Assembly (NCBI RefSeq): GCF_000015045.1
Contig: NC_008609.1
Coordinates: forward strand, 1,869,501-1,933,500
Origin: Pelobacter propionicus DSM 2379
GTDB lineage: Bacteria; Desulfobacterota; Desulfuromonadia; Geobacterales; Pseudopelobacteraceae
DNA length: 64,000 nt
Direction of reading: 5' to 3'
Below the pieces are notes generated by a model. That model was not told the origin of the DNA and did no database searches. It worked only from the letters and a program-made list of their open reading frames with translations. Positions 10,066-19,783 of this stretch are shown piece by piece. Within the stretch, counting starts at the first letter, position 1; the number at the start of each line of letters is the position of its first letter. The position numbers were made by a program, and so were the translations under genes.

Positions 10066-11307
10066 ATGTCCATCCTTTCCACACTAGACCCTGAAGTTGC
10101 CGACGCCATCAGGCTGGAAGCCGACCGCCAGGAGTACAACCTGGAGCTGATCGCCTCGGAGAACTTTGTGTCGACGGCGGTCCTGGAAGCCCAGGGTTCG
10201 GTGCTGACCAACAAGTACGCCGAGGGGTATCCCGGCAAACGCTACTACGGCGGATGCCACAACGTCGATATTGTAGAGGCGCTTGCTATTGAACGCGCCA
10301 AACAGCTCTTCGACGCCGAGCATGCCAACGTGCAGCCGCATTCCGGCTCCCAGGCAAACATGGCAGTTTACTTTTCCGCCCTCAAGCCGGGTGACACCAT
10401 CCTGGGGATGAATCTCTCCCATGGAGGTCACCTGACCCACGGCAGCCCGGTGAATTTCTCCGGTCGTTTCTTCAACGTCGTGCCCTATGGCGTCTCTCCG
10501 GAAACCCAGACCATCGATTACGCCGAGGTGGAGCGCCTGGCCCTGGAGCATAAGCCAAAAATGATCGTGGTCGGTGCCAGCGCCTACCCGCGCACCATCG
10601 ACTTCGCCGCCTTCCGTGCCATTGCCGACAAGGTGGGCGCCCTGGTCATGGTCGACATGGCCCATATTGCCGGACTGGTGGCAGCCGGCCTGCACCCCAG
10701 CCCGATTCCCCACGCAGAATTCGTAACCACCACCACCCACAAGACCTTGCGCGGTCCGCGGGGCGGCATGATCCTCTGTCAGGAGCGCTTCGCCAAGAGC
10801 ATCAACTCCCAGATCTTCCCCGGTATCCAGGGTGGGCCGCTGATGCACGTCATTGCCGCCAAGGCGGTTGCCTTCAAGGAAGCCCTGCAGCCGGAATTCA
10901 AGCAGTACCAGCAGCAGGTGGTGAACAACGCCAGGACCCTGGCCGAGGAACTGGTGAAGCGCGGCTTCAAGCTGACCAGCGGCGGAACCGACAATCACCT
11001 GATGCTGCTGGACTTCTCCGGTACGGAGATCACCGGCAAGGCCGCCGAGGAGGCGCTTGACAAGGCGGGCATTACGGCAAACAAGAATACGGTTCCCTTC
11101 GAGACCCGTTCACCCTTTGTTACCTCCGGCATCCGCATCGGCACGCCGGCGGCCACAACCCATGGCCTGAAAGAGGCCGAGATGGTGCTGGTGGCCGGTT
11201 TCATCGCCGACGCCGTTGCCAACATCGGCAGCGATGAAACGCTTGCAGCCATCAAGCTGCAGGTCAACCAGTTGATGAAAAAATTTCCCCTCTACGCCAA
11301 AGGGTAG
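10066..11307 (+). CDS. glyA: Serine hydroxymethyltransferase
   Basis: PLP enzyme that makes glycine and methylene-THF from serine; the main one-carbon source. It has 413 residues. Landmarks in order are the N-terminal [24 protein letters not shown], and the PLP-lysine motif [13 protein letters not shown] in the middle. AAGGAGA lies just before the ATG. The gene ends in front of a strong bidirectional terminator. Confidence 0.98.
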   Translation: MSILSTLDPEVADAIRLEADRQEYNLELIASENFVSTAVLEAQGSVLTNKYAEGYPGKRYYGGCHNVDIVEALAIERAKQLFDAEHANVQPHSGSQANMAVYFSALKPGDTILGMNLSHGGHLTHGSPVNFSGRFFNVVPYGVSPETQTIDYAEVERLALEHKPKMIVVGASAYPRTIDFAAFRAIADKVGALVMVDMAHIAGLVAAGLHPSPIPHAEFVTTTTHKTLRGPRGGMILCQERFAKSINSQIFPGIQGGPLMHVIAAKAVAFKEALQPEFKQYQQQVVNNARTLAEELVKRGFKLTSGGTDNHLMLLDFSGTEITGKAAEEALDKAGITANKNTVPFETRSPFVTSGIRIGTPAATTHGLKEAEMVLVAGFIADAVANIGSDETLAAIKLQVNQLMKKFPLYAKG

Positions 11308-11371
11308 GGCGGGTGCTTGGCCTGCGGCCGATACGCTTGCCGACCGTCGGATAGAGACCCATGTTTCACAT

Positions 11372-11409
11372 AGAAAGAGCCCTGGGCTTAAGGCCTCAGG
11401 GCTCTTTCT
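11372..11409. terminator. Bidirectional terminator between glyA and the HAD phosphatase gene
   Basis: A perfect 13-bp stem (left arm 11372-11384, right arm 11397-11409) has A-rich sequence on one side and T-rich on the other. It lies between convergent genes, so it probably serves both. Confidence 0.85.
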
Positions 11410-11438
11410 GTATCGGGAGATGAGAGGGGAGCTGCTTC

Positions 11439-12122
11439 TTACGGCGTGTGGACTCCCCGCAACTGTTCCAGCGACTCCACGATACGGTCCGCCGCGGTCA
11501 ATTGCCCGGCAGCATAGCTGTTGGTCACCGCGATCACCCGCAGGCCCGCCGACGAGGCGGCGCTGATGCCTGCCGGCGTATCCTCGATGGCAATGGTGTC
11601 GGTCGTGCAGAACTCCGACTCAGACCGGCACTCCCTCAGCCTGTCGAAGGAGACCCGATAGCACTCCGGGTCCGGCTTGCTCCTGGCAACATCCTCAGCG
11701 GTCACGATTACATCGAAACAGTCGCTGATGCCGAGCAGCTCCAGGATGGGCATGATATCTGACCTGAGGGCGCCGCTGCATATGGCCAGGGGGGCCTTCG
11801 CGGTGTGCAGGTCCCTGATCAGTTCGACTACGCCCGGGTAGGCGTTGATTCCTTCCTTGATGACATCCTGGAATATGTCGGCTTTCCTGGCGATGAGCCG
11901 CTGCAGTTCCCCGCCCTCCAGAGAGACGCCTCGGGAGCTGAACGCCTCCATGAATGCGTCGCGATCATCGAAGCCCATGTAGGTCTCCACGTACTCCTGC
12001 CAGCTGAAGCCCAGACCGCGCGGATCGAGGATCTGCTGAAAAGCCCGGTAGTGCAGCGGTTCCGTATCCACGATAACGCCGTCAAAATCGAAAATAACCG
12101 CCCTTGCCTGCATGTTGTTCAT
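11439..12122 (-). CDS. HAD-superfamily sugar-phosphate phosphatase / beta-phosphoglucomutase-like
   Basis: HAD subfamily IA hydrolase of about 227 residues. The start near MNNMQARAVIFDFDG is set by GGTGA a few bases upstream; an ATG 12 bases earlier is possible. Motif I is DFDGVIVDTEP (nucleophile Asp and acid/base Asp), motif II ICSGA, motif III KPDPECY and motif IV EDTPAGISAA. The cap domain is alpha-helical, as in phosphoglycolate phosphatase and beta-phosphoglucomutase relatives. The substrate cannot be told from sequence; neighbours give no clue. Confidence 0.85.
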   Translation of the reverse strand: MNNMQARAVIFDFDGVIVDTEPLHYRAFQQILDPRGLGFSWQEYVETYMGFDDRDAFMEAFSSRGVSLEGGELQRLIARKADIFQDVIKEGINAYPGVVELIRDLHTAKAPLAICSGALRSDIMPILELLGISDCFDVIVTAEDVARSKPDPECYRVSFDRLRECRSESEFCTTDTIAIEDTPAGISAASSAGLRVIAVTNSYAAGQLTAADRIVESLEQLRGVHTP

Positions 12123-12315
12123 AAAAGTCACCATGTTGTCGCCAGCGCCAGTCCGGCGCAGTAATGTGAAGGTCGCGGGATGGCCGCGAACCTGTTTTCC
12201 AATGCGCGGCTGCCGGTGACGATCTGGCAGCACGACCACGGGGAATCGTAGCCGGAGGGATTCAGGCAACCGTGATACGCGAAGAGTGGGTACGCAGGGG
12301 ATATCTGCGGTTGTG

Positions 12316-12696
12316 TCACCGGCTGCCCCGAATGTATGGCCTGATGCGGGGGAGGAGTACGGCGATGAGTGCTCCGACGGCATCTGCCGCAAAATCGATC
12401 GGGTCTGCCTGTCGGTTGGCGGTAAAGCCCTGCAGGATTTCGATCAGGCCTCCGAAGAGGGTGGCGAAGACAAATCCGGTGCAGGCCGATCGGAACGGGG
12501 ATGCGCAAAACGACCGGCTGGCGCGCAGGACTAGAAACGCCATCACTCCCAGGGCAGCGGCGTGCTGAAGCTTGTCCCACCCCAGAGGGCCCTCCACTCG
12601 GGGGGGAGCCGGAGTCAGGGAGAGGTACAGCAGCATGATCGCCCAGACAACCACCAGCAGCAACTTGACCGGGCGTGAAGCGGTATCGATACGCAA
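12316..12696 (-). CDS. VanZ-like membrane protein
   Basis: A 126-residue protein with about four hydrophobic segments and the conserved VanZ-family pattern: WDKLQHAAAL after the first segment, EILQGF, and a late DPIDFAADAVGALIA. The family occurs widely in Geobacter-type genomes and its role outside teicoplanin resistance is unknown. The 193 bases between it and the HAD gene appear empty. Confidence 0.75.
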   Translation of the reverse strand: MRIDTASRPVKLLLVVVWAIMLLYLSLTPAPPRVEGPLGWDKLQHAAALGVMAFLVLRASRSFCASPFRSACTGFVFATLFGGLIEILQGFTANRQADPIDFAADAVGALIAVLLPRIRPYIRGSR

Positions 12697-13050
12697 TGGC
12701 TAGGCCTCATGGAATCTTTCCGGGAACGGCCGCCAGGGATAGTCTTTGGTCTCATCCCCATGGCTGATAAATGTTTAATTTAATAGCACTGTTGCCGAGC
12801 TGTTGGCAATAGAAAAGGAGAAGGCGTACAGGGCTCGTGGGGGAGTTTCTGCTATCCGTTGTTGCGGTACAAAGCCAGTGAGCCCGTTCCCGGGTCATCA
12901 AGCAGCGGTGAGTTGGCGCCGATTTCAACGCTTTTGACGAAAAGAGACGGAGGGACGGCAGATTACGGAAGAGTGCGGCTGGTTTTGCCATGGTTGCGCC
13001 GGCTTGTGCTTCTTGACATTTCCTCACCCGATTGGCAGTATGCCAATTCT
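12697..13050. other. 354-base gap upstream of ispG; only a promoter candidate seen
   Basis: No credible ORF or RNA gene. The plus frame of ispG stays open into this gap but the extra residues do not resemble IspG. The last 40 bases hold a TTGACA box and a perfect dyad, described separately. Confidence 0.6.
13013..13047 (+). promoter_or_regulatory. Candidate ispG promoter with overlapping dyad
   Basis: TTGACA (13013-13018) is followed after 17 bases by a weak -10 CAGTAT (13036-13041). The -10 lies inside a perfect 7-bp dyad ATTGGCA-GTA-TGCCAAT (13031-13047). The ATG is at 13051, so a transcript from this promoter would start at or next to the start codon. The promoter call is tentative; the dyad is certain. 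Confidence 0.4.
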
Positions 13051-14097
13051 ATGAAAAAAACAACCAGACAGATACGAATCGGTTCCGTTGCCATCGGAGG
13101 GGATGCGCCCTGCTCGGTGCAGTCCATGTGCTCCACGGATACCCGCGATGTGGCCGCAACCCTGGCCCAGATCCAGCGGCTGGCAACTGCCGGCTGCGAA
13201 ATCATCCGCTGCGCAGTGCCGGACATGGATGCGGCGGTCGCCTTGGGACGCATAAAGCGGGAGAGTCCCATCCCTGTGGTTGCCGACATCCATTTCGATT
13301 ACAAGCTGGCCCTGGCCGTGCTGGAAGGGGGCATCGACGCCCTGCGCCTCAACCCGGGCAACATCGGCGAGAAATGGAAGGTGGCCGAGGTGGTCAAGGC
13401 GGCGGCGGAGCGCCAGGTTCCCATCCGCATCGGCGTCAATGCCGGCTCACTGGAAAAGGAACTGCTGGCCAAGTATGGTCACCCAACCGCCGAAGCCATG
13501 GTGGAGTCGGCCCTGGGGCATGTGTCAATCCTGGAGGAGCTCGGCTACCGGGAGATCAAGATATCCCTCAAGGCCTCGGATGTGATGAAGACCGTCAGCG
13601 CCTACCGTTTACTCTCCCGCAAGGTGGACTACCCCCTGCACATCGGCATCACCGAGGCGGGGACCATATTCTCCGGAACGGTCAAGTCATCGGTGGGGCT
13701 GGGTATTCTGCTGGCTGACGGCATCGGCGATACCCTGCGGGTCTCCCTCACCGGCGACGTGCTGGATGAGGTCAGGGTGGGGTACGAGATCTTGAAGAGC
13801 CTGGGATTGCGCCAGCGCGGGGTGAATTTCGTATCCTGTCCCACCTGTGGCAGGTGTCAGATCAACCTGGTCAAGGTTGCCGAGGAGGTGGAGCGGCGGC
13901 TGCAGGGGGTGGACAAGCGTATCACCGTGGCTGTCATGGGATGTGTGGTCAACGGTCCGGGTGAGGCCCGGGAGGCGGACGTGGGCATTGCCGGCGGCAA
14001 GGGGGAGGGGCTCCTCTTCCGTCATGGTGAAATAATCCGCAAGGTCCCCGAGGATCGGCTGGCCGATGCGCTGGTGGAAGAGGTGGAAAATCTGTAA
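13051..14097 (+). CDS. ispG: 4-hydroxy-3-methylbut-2-enyl diphosphate synthase (flavodoxin)
   Basis: [4Fe-4S] enzyme of the MEP isoprenoid pathway that converts MEcPP to HMBPP. It has 348 residues from MKKTTRQIRIGSVAIGG, the size of the short bacterial form. The N-terminal TIM barrel carries VQSMCSTDTRD; the C-terminal domain has the cluster ligands CPTCGRC and, further on, MGCVVNGPGEA. No Shine-Dalgarno is visible because the dyad occupies the region just before the ATG. A strong terminator follows. Confidence 0.96.
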   Translation: MKKTTRQIRIGSVAIGGDAPCSVQSMCSTDTRDVAATLAQIQRLATAGCEIIRCAVPDMDAAVALGRIKRESPIPVVADIHFDYKLALAVLEGGIDALRLNPGNIGEKWKVAEVVKAAAERQVPIRIGVNAGSLEKELLAKYGHPTAEAMVESALGHVSILEELGYREIKISLKASDVMKTVSAYRLLSRKVDYPLHIGITEAGTIFSGTVKSSVGLGILLADGIGDTLRVSLTGDVLDEVRVGYEILKSLGLRQRGVNFVSCPTCGRCQINLVKVAEEVERRLQGVDKRITVAVMGCVVNGPGEAREADVGIAGGKGEGLLFRHGEIIRKVPEDRLADALVEEVENL

Positions 14098-14148
14098 GAA
14101 GGCAAACAGGACGCGTCGATAGTTGCTTCCTGACAGGTCGGACCTATC

Positions 14149-14189
14149 CAGGGACGGGCACCGGTTTCGGCGCCCGTCCCTGTTTTTTT
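14149..14189 (+). terminator. Rho-independent terminator of ispG
   Basis: A perfect 11-bp GC-rich stem CAGGGACGGGC/GCCCGTCCCTG is followed immediately by seven T's. It lies about 50 bases after the ispG stop. Confidence 0.92.
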
Positions 14190-14234
14190 GCGGCATCTTC
14201 TTTTATGGGGGGATGCTGGAGCTTGGGAAAGGGG

Positions 14235-14756
14235 CTAGTGTCTTGCGTGCTGATCTCTCCTGTGGGTTTCCCGGTGATCTCCTCCATGTCGCTTGTAGCT
14301 GCGATACTCCGGTCTGAAGAAACGGCCGGTGTTGTGCGCCCGATCATGACGATACTGTCTGTACTCCTGATCCCTGTAGTGGCGGATCTGGCCGATGCTC
14401 TGTCTGCGCAGGACGGAGGGAATATTACGTGTTTTGCAGGCTACCCAGGGGCCGTAGTAGGTTCGCCCGCGATACCAGCGCCCGCCATGGTTGTACAGGT
14501 AATCCTTCCCCGTGTAGACAAGGTCGTAGGGGGTGCCGATGGCGACGTGGAACCCAATTGCCGGGGTGTAGATGAAGCGAGGTGCCTCGGCTACGACGAT
14601 CTCCGGCGGCTCTGCGTAGACCGGAACCGGAGGGGGAGGAGGTGCCGCCTGCACCACGACTGGCGCCCCCAGGTTGATGTCTACGTTGACGCCGGCAACT
14701 GCGGGAGTTGCGGCGGCGACAAGCAGGGCCAATGAAGCGAGTGAAAACAGTTTCAT
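14235..14756 (-). CDS. Exported protein of unknown function
   Basis: 173 residues. The N-terminus MKLFSLASLALLVAAATPAVAG is a clear Sec signal peptide with a likely cut after AVA. A proline-rich stretch (APPPPPVPVYAEPPE) follows, then an aromatic/glycine region GGRWYRGRTYYGPW, then a basic His/Arg/Tyr-rich tail. This layout resembles small periplasmic proteins common in Geobacter. GGGAGG directly upstream fixes the start. I do not recognise a function. Confidence 0.75.
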   Translation of the reverse strand: MKLFSLASLALLVAAATPAVAGVNVDINLGAPVVVQAAPPPPPVPVYAEPPEIVVAEAPRFIYTPAIGFHVAIGTPYDLVYTGKDYLYNHGGRWYRGRTYYGPWVACKTRNIPSVLRRQSIGQIRHYRDQEYRQYRHDRAHNTGRFFRPEYRSYKRHGGDHRETHRRDQHARH

Positions 14757-15196
14757 ATCATACCTCCCGATGGTGTTTTCTGTGTATAATGACGCGGGAA
14801 CACGCCCTGAGGTTACATGTTTTTTTTGCGGCATTGAAAAAATAGACGCTGGCCTCTCCATGCCGCCGTCCCTGCTCAGGGCACAAACGTCAACCCAATA
14901 GCGGCAATGCTGGAGGCGTCAAGTGAGTAGGGAAGGGGAGGGTGGGACCGGTGGTTGCGCGTGCGTTTCGGCACAAGCTGGGGGGTAAGCGGGTGTCTTT
15001 TCATTAACGCTTTATCCGTCGTCTTCCTTGATTTTTCCGGCTTTCTTGGCTACTATGTGTCGCTTTGTGAAAAGCTCCTTATCGGTCTGTTTTCGCGAGG
15101 ATCAGTTCAACCGCTGCTCCGGCGCGGCCGGGTCTCTGCTCCTGTTTCCCGGAAAAACGCCGTAAGCAGTACTACTTAACCATACAAGGGGTTCAG
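14757..15196. other. 440-base intergenic region before proS; nothing recognised
   Basis: Divergent gap between the exported protein and proS. No ORF has a ribosome site and protein-like composition. No tRNA, riboswitch or strong promoter was recognised; AAGGGG at about 15185 serves proS. Confidence 0.5.
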
Positions 15197-16927
15197 ATGT
15201 TTTATTCGCGTTATTTCATCCCAACTATCAAGGAGACCCCCTCCGACGCCGAGGTTGTTTCCCATCAACTGATGCTGCGCGCCGGCATGATCCGTAAACT
15301 TGCGGCCGGGATCTACAACTACCTGCCGCTGGGGCTGCGCTCCATCCGTAAGTTCGAGGCGATCGTCCGCGAGGAGATGAACAGGGCAGGGGCCATCGAG
15401 ATGCTCATGCCCTCCGTGCAGCCGGCAGAACTGTGGGAAGAATCGGGGCGCTGGTCCTTCTACGGCAAGGAACTGCTGCGCTTCAGGGACCGCAAGGATG
15501 GGGAGTTCTGCATGGGGCCGACCCATGAAGAGGTTATTACCGATATGGTCCGGCGGGAGATTAAGAGCTACCGCCAGATGCCGGTCAACTTCTACCAGAT
15601 CCAGACCAAGTTTCGCGACGAAATCCGCCCTCGCTTCGGCCTGATGCGCGGCCGGGAATTCATCATGAAGGACGCCTACTCCTTTGACGTGGATAGCGCG
15701 GCAGCGGACGGCTCCTATGAGCTGATGTTCCAGGCCTACATGCGCATCTTCGAGCGCTGCGGCCTGAACTTCCGCGCGGTGGAGGCTGATACCGGCACCA
15801 TCGGCGGTTCCTCATCCCATGAATTCATGGTCCTGGCCGACTCCGGCGAGGATGCCATCGTCTCCTGCGATTCCTGCCGTTACGCCGCCAATGTGGAAAA
15901 GGCGGAGTCACGTCCCGCCGCCGGCGCCAGCACTGAGGAACAGCTGGAGCTAACGAAAACCGCCACACCGGACATGAAGAGCATCGCCGATGTGGCCGCC
16001 TTCCTGGGGCTGGCAACGGACAGGACCATCAAGGCGCTGGTCTACTCCTCCACCACCGGCGAGCATGTCATGGCCATCCTGCGCGGTGACCATGAACTGA
16101 ACGAGATCAAGCTCAAGAACTGTCTTGGGTGGGACGAAATCCAGATGGCCACCGACGAGGAGATACTGGCTTACACCGGCTCTCCGGTCGGCTTCCTCGG
16201 GCCAATGGGGCTGAAGCAGGGGGTCGTGGTCGTTGCCGACCTGGCGCTGCGAGGCATGGCCAATGCCGTGATCGGCGCCAATGAAAAGGACATGCACTAC
16301 ATAAATGCCAACCTGGGGCGCGATTTTACGTCGGACCGCTTCGTCGACCTGCGAAACGTGGAGGCCGGCGATCCCTGCCCGCGCTGCGAGGGGGGCAAAC
16401 TGGAGATGTGGCGTGGCATCGAGGTGGGGCATGTCTTCAAGCTGGGAACCAAGTACTCCCAGGCCCTGGGAGCCACCTACCTGGACGCCGACGGCAAGGA
16501 GCAGGTCATCTTCATGGGCTGTTACGGCATCGGTATCGGCCGTACCGTTGCCGCCGCCATCGAACAGAACCACGATGACAACGGCATCATTTTCCCGCTG
16601 CCGCTGGCGCCGTTCCATTGTTCGGTGGTGGCTCTGAACACCAAGGACAAGGGTGTCATGGCAGCCGCCGAGGAGATGTACTTCAGGTTGGAGCAGCAGG
16701 GGATAGAGGTGCTCTTCGATGACCGGGACGAGCGCCCCGGCGTCAAGTTCAAGGACAACGACCTGATCGGCATTCCGCTGCGTATCGTGGTGGGCAGCAA
16801 GGGACTGTCCGAAGGCAAGGTTGAGGTCAAGATTCGCGCAAGCGGTGAGATGCTCCTGCTCTCTCCGGACGAAGCCGTGGAGACCATCGTCCGCATGGTC
16901 AGGGATGCCGTGACAAGCGCCCAATAA
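15197..16927 (+). CDS. proS: Prolyl-tRNA synthetase
   Basis: Class II synthetase that charges tRNA-Pro; 576 residues, the bacterial type. The catalytic core (about 1-220) has MGPTHEEVITDMVRRE and motif 2 FRDEIRPRFGLMRGREF. Then comes the inserted YbaK-like editing domain (about 230-385), the rest of the core including CYGIGIGRTVAA, and a C-terminal anticodon-binding domain. It begins with ATG after AAGGGG and is followed 21 bases later by the phenylacetate-CoA ligase. Confidence 0.98.
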   Translation: MFYSRYFIPTIKETPSDAEVVSHQLMLRAGMIRKLAAGIYNYLPLGLRSIRKFEAIVREEMNRAGAIEMLMPSVQPAELWEESGRWSFYGKELLRFRDRKDGEFCMGPTHEEVITDMVRREIKSYRQMPVNFYQIQTKFRDEIRPRFGLMRGREFIMKDAYSFDVDSAAADGSYELMFQAYMRIFERCGLNFRAVEADTGTIGGSSSHEFMVLADSGEDAIVSCDSCRYAANVEKAESRPAAGASTEEQLELTKTATPDMKSIADVAAFLGLATDRTIKALVYSSTTGEHVMAILRGDHELNEIKLKNCLGWDEIQMATDEEILAYTGSPVGFLGPMGLKQGVVVVADLALRGMANAVIGANEKDMHYINANLGRDFTSDRFVDLRNVEAGDPCPRCEGGKLEMWRGIEVGHVFKLGTKYSQALGATYLDADGKEQVIFMGCYGIGIGRTVAAAIEQNHDDNGIIFPLPLAPFHCSVVALNTKDKGVMAAAEEMYFRLEQQGIEVLFDDRDERPGVKFKDNDLIGIPLRIVVGSKGLSEGKVEVKIRASGEMLLLSPDEAVETIVRMVRDAVTSAQ

Positions 16928-16948
16928 AGCTACAATTTCGAGGTTGTG

Positions 16949-18256
16949 ATGCAGATAAGTATTTGGGACCCCCAGCACGAATCCATGCCGCGGGAGGAAC
17001 TGGAACAGCTTCAACTGGAACGACTCCAGGCAACGCTCAACAGAGTCTACAAGAACGTCACCTGTTACCGGAACAAGTTCAACCAGTTGGGGATCGTTCC
17101 CGAGGATGTGGCTTCCCTGTCCGACCTGTCCAAGCTTCCCTTTACCACCAAGGAGGATCTACGGGTAAACTACCCCTACGGCATGTTCGCCGTGCCGCTC
17201 AGGGAGGTGGTGCGCATTCACTCATCATCCGGCACCACCGGCAAGCCGACGGTGGTCGGATATACCAAGAACGACCTGAAGACCTGGTCGAACCTGGTGG
17301 CGCGGTTCATGACTTCCGCCGGTGTGACCCACGACGATGTGGTTCAGATCGCCTTCGGCTATGGCCTGTTTACCGGCGCCTTCGGTCTGCACTACGGTTC
17401 CGAGGCGATCGGAGCGGCCGTGATCCCCATGGGGGGCGGCAACACGGAAAAGCAGATCATGATCATGCAGGACTACAAGAGCACGGTCCTGGTCTGTACT
17501 CCCAGCTATGCCATCACCATCGCCGACCACATGGAGAAGAAGGGGATCGACCCAAAATCGTTGTCCCTCAAGGTCGGGCTCTTTGGCGGCGAGCCCTGGT
17601 CCGAGTCCATGCGCAGAGAGATCGAGTCGCGCCTGATGATCCGTGCCACGGACAACTACGGGCTCTCGGAGATCATCGGGCCGGGCGTTGGAGGAGAGTG
17701 CCTGCATAAATGCGGCATGCACATCTCCGAGGACGCCTTCATCGCCGAAATTATCGACCCCGACACCTGCGAGGTGCTGCCGCCGGGAAGCGTGGGCGAG
17801 TTGGTGCTGACCACCATCAGCAAGGAGGCGTTTCCCATGATCCGTTACCGGACGCGGGACATCACCTGTCTGGACTATGCTCCCTGCGACTGCGGACGCA
17901 CTACGGTGCGGATGAGGAAAACCATGGGGCGTTCGGACGACATGCTGATCATCAAGGGGGTCAACGTCTTTCCGTCCCAGATCGAAGAGGTGCTGATCTC
18001 CATCGAGGGGTGCGAACCCCATTACCAGCTGGTGGTGGATCGTAAGGGAGCACTGGATACCCTGGAAGTGCGCATCGAAGTCACGGAAAACATCTTCTTC
18101 GACGAGATGAAGCAGCAGCGCGCCTTTCTAGAGACGGTGGAGAAGCGCATCGACTCCGTGCTCGGTGTTGGTGTTACCGTCAAGCTGGTGGAGCCCAACA
18201 GTATCCCGCGCCACGAGGGCAAGTCCGACCGGGTCATCGACAGACGAATCATCTGA
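16949..18256 (+). CDS. paaK: Phenylacetate-CoA ligase (PaaK type)
   Basis: Adenylate-forming ligase that activates phenylacetate or related aryl acids with CoA and ATP. It has 435 residues, the normal length. The AMP-binding P-loop [10 protein letters not shown] is near residues 91-100, DNYGLSEI in the middle, RTRDIT further on, and a C-terminal lid with [21 protein letters not shown]. The ATG at 16949 is preferred over the adjacent GTG because GAGG lies 5 bases upstream. In relatives it sits near indolepyruvate ferredoxin oxidoreductase genes; here the prophage follows 54 bases after the stop. Exact substrate unproven. Confidence 0.92.
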   Translation: MQISIWDPQHESMPREELEQLQLERLQATLNRVYKNVTCYRNKFNQLGIVPEDVASLSDLSKLPFTTKEDLRVNYPYGMFAVPLREVVRIHSSSGTTGKPTVVGYTKNDLKTWSNLVARFMTSAGVTHDDVVQIAFGYGLFTGAFGLHYGSEAIGAAVIPMGGGNTEKQIMIMQDYKSTVLVCTPSYAITIADHMEKKGIDPKSLSLKVGLFGGEPWSESMRREIESRLMIRATDNYGLSEIIGPGVGGECLHKCGMHISEDAFIAEIIDPDTCEVLPPGSVGELVLTTISKEAFPMIRYRTRDITCLDYAPCDCGRTTVRMRKTMGRSDDMLIIKGVNVFPSQIEEVLISIEGCEPHYQLVVDRKGALDTLEVRIEVTENIFFDEMKQQRAFLETVEKRIDSVLGVGVTVKLVEPNSIPRHEGKSDRVIDRRII

Positions 18257-18310
18257 GTGAGAGCGATGTCACAGCACAGAGGGCAGCTCCGCATAACCAC
18301 ACTATCTTGA

Positions 18311-18338
18311 ACTTGACATAATATATCTTATGGGCGAT
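18311..18338 (+). repeat. Left attachment site, dif-like
   Basis: A 28-bp site with dif layout: XerC arm ACTTGACATAA (18311-18321), centre TATATC, XerD arm TTATGGGCGAT (18328-18338). It shares the 17-bp core AATATATCTTATGGGCG and the outer ACTTG with the site at 24082-24109. The inner ends CATAA and TTATG match the dif consensus; the outer XerD arm does not. Confidence 0.75.
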
Positions 18339-18341
18339 TAT
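18313..18341 (+). promoter_or_regulatory. Possible promoter formed at the left attachment site
   Basis: TTGACA (18313-18318), 17 bases, GATTAT (18336-18341). The -35 comes from the host side of the junction and the -10 from the phage side. The first phage ATG is 33 bases further. Tentative. Confidence 0.35.
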
Positions 18342-18374
18342 TTTAAAGACATCTCAACCGGAGGTGTCTTTTTT

Positions 18375-18734
18375 ATGTCTGGAAATGTCCGCTATAAATG
18401 CCCGTCCTGCAAAGCCTTTCTTTCTCTCGCTCCCTTCATTCAAGACCTTTCTGATTGGGTGATGTGCCGCTCCTGCGGTCATCGCGTTCACGTTCCTTCT
18501 GTTTTTGACGTTCCCGGTTTTGCGTTAGCGTCCGGAACCCGAAGGGATGAAACAGGCGTAGACCAGGACGAAGTGAGACGTAGTCCTAGTCGGAGACTGG
18601 TTCAGGGCGAAGCCTTCCAGAGCGGCCCGCAGGGTAACGCCCAAAGCAACCTACTCCCAAACGGAAAAATTAAGAGAGTTAAAGAAAAGTCTGTTGATAC
18701 ACGGCAACTCGATCTGTTTGAGGGTGCCGCCTGA
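18375..18734 (+). CDS. Phage zinc-ribbon protein, function unknown
   Basis: 119 residues from MSGNVRYKCPSCKAF. The start is fixed by GGAGGT at 18360-18365, 9 bases upstream; the reading frame is open to the attachment site but has no earlier ribosome site. Two CxxC pairs (CPSC and CRSC, about 24 residues apart) form a probable zinc ribbon in the first 40 residues; the remainder is charged and low in structure. It overlaps the replication gene by one base (TGATG), so it is likely co-translated and early. It could be a regulator or replication accessory; no family recognised. Confidence 0.7.
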   Translation: MSGNVRYKCPSCKAFLSLAPFIQDLSDWVMCRSCGHRVHVPSVFDVPGFALASGTRRDETGVDQDEVRRSPSRRLVQGEAFQSGPQGNAQSNLLPNGKIKRVKEKSVDTRQLDLFEGAA

Positions 18735-19771
18735 TGCCCCCGTCTAGTAACACGGGGGCTAAAAATACATCCCTCGTTCCTTCTGAGAATCGGGCTTTGA
18801 TTGATTGGCTCGCCTGGACTGTCAAAGAGTTTGACCCCCACGCCGCTATTGCCAGTCTTGGCCTATCGTTCCTTCCGTTCCAGGCTTCCCCAGGTGGTGG
18901 CATGGGCTACCGCTCAACCTTGCGCTGCGGTCATATTACCGTTTTTTTCGATGGTGCCGAAAATATGGGATGTCATTTCGTTATGTCCGGTCAAGGGTGC
19001 CGTGAGTTTGAAGGGCGAGTCAAAAACTCGAAAAATCGAACTGTTGCGTGGTATCGCCTCATGCACTCGTTACAGGCTGCCGGTGCCAATATCACCCGCA
19101 TTGACTTGGCAGTTGATACCGTGGATGGTTCGCTGCCCCTTGAAAACGTCGAAAAGTCGGTTCGTGAACGTCGGGTTCAAAGCCGTTTCCGTGAGGCGAT
19201 GATGTACGAGAAAATTGCTTTGACTGACACGGAAAAGCCCACAGGCAAAACGATCTATCTCGGGTCGTCCCAGGGCAAAATCAAAATTCGCTTTTACGAC
19301 AAGATGGCCGAGCGTGGCCTTTCCCCCGATCTTGGCTCCTGGGTTCGTGCCGAGGTTCAGTGCATGGCTGAACGCGCCGCTGCCGTAGTTATGCACCTGT
19401 GCAAAGGTGTTGAGTTCGGTGAGCTCGTAGTCTCCTGCCTGAATACCTATTACCGCCCCATTAATGCCGAATCCGTCAACAAGTCTCATTGTTCAACTCA
19501 GGACTGGTGGTCTGCATGGCTCACCACCACTGAGAAAATCCGCCTCACATCCGCGAAAGCGGTCAAATACGTTACCGACAGCATGGAGTACGTCAAACGC
19601 CAGTACGGCGCAACCTTCGCCATGTTCAAAAAATATCTCGGTGTTGCTGCCTTCTCCGATTTTATGCATGACCTTGTTTCCACAGGTCGCGACAGAATGA
19701 GTCGCAAGCATACCGACATGATCGAAATAACGAATCTCTCCGAATTATTGCCCCCATACCATGCATTTTAA
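18734..19771 (+). CDS. Phage replication initiation protein (Rep_trans / RstA-like)
   Basis: 345 residues. It has the pattern of the replication-initiation-factor family (PF02486) of filamentous phages and rolling-circle plasmids: IDWLAWTV at 23-30, TRIDLAVD at 121-128, GKTIYLGSSQ at 171-180, RFYDK at 186-190 and a following RAEVQ. In CTX-type phages the homologue RstA nicks the double-stranded origin to start rolling-circle replication; it plays the role of Ff gene II. Start overlaps the preceding stop. High confidence in family, moderate in mechanism. Confidence 0.88.
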   Translation: MPPSSNTGAKNTSLVPSENRALIDWLAWTVKEFDPHAAIASLGLSFLPFQASPGGGMGYRSTLRCGHITVFFDGAENMGCHFVMSGQGCREFEGRVKNSKNRTVAWYRLMHSLQAAGANITRIDLAVDTVDGSLPLENVEKSVRERRVQSRFREAMMYEKIALTDTEKPTGKTIYLGSSQGKIKIRFYDKMAERGLSPDLGSWVRAEVQCMAERAAAVVMHLCKGVEFGELVVSCLNTYYRPINAESVNKSHCSTQDWWSAWLTTTEKIRLTSAKAVKYVTDSMEYVKRQYGATFAMFKKYLGVAAFSDFMHDLVSTGRDRMSRKHTDMIEITNLSELLPPYHAF

Positions 19772-19783
19772 AAAGGTGTCAAA

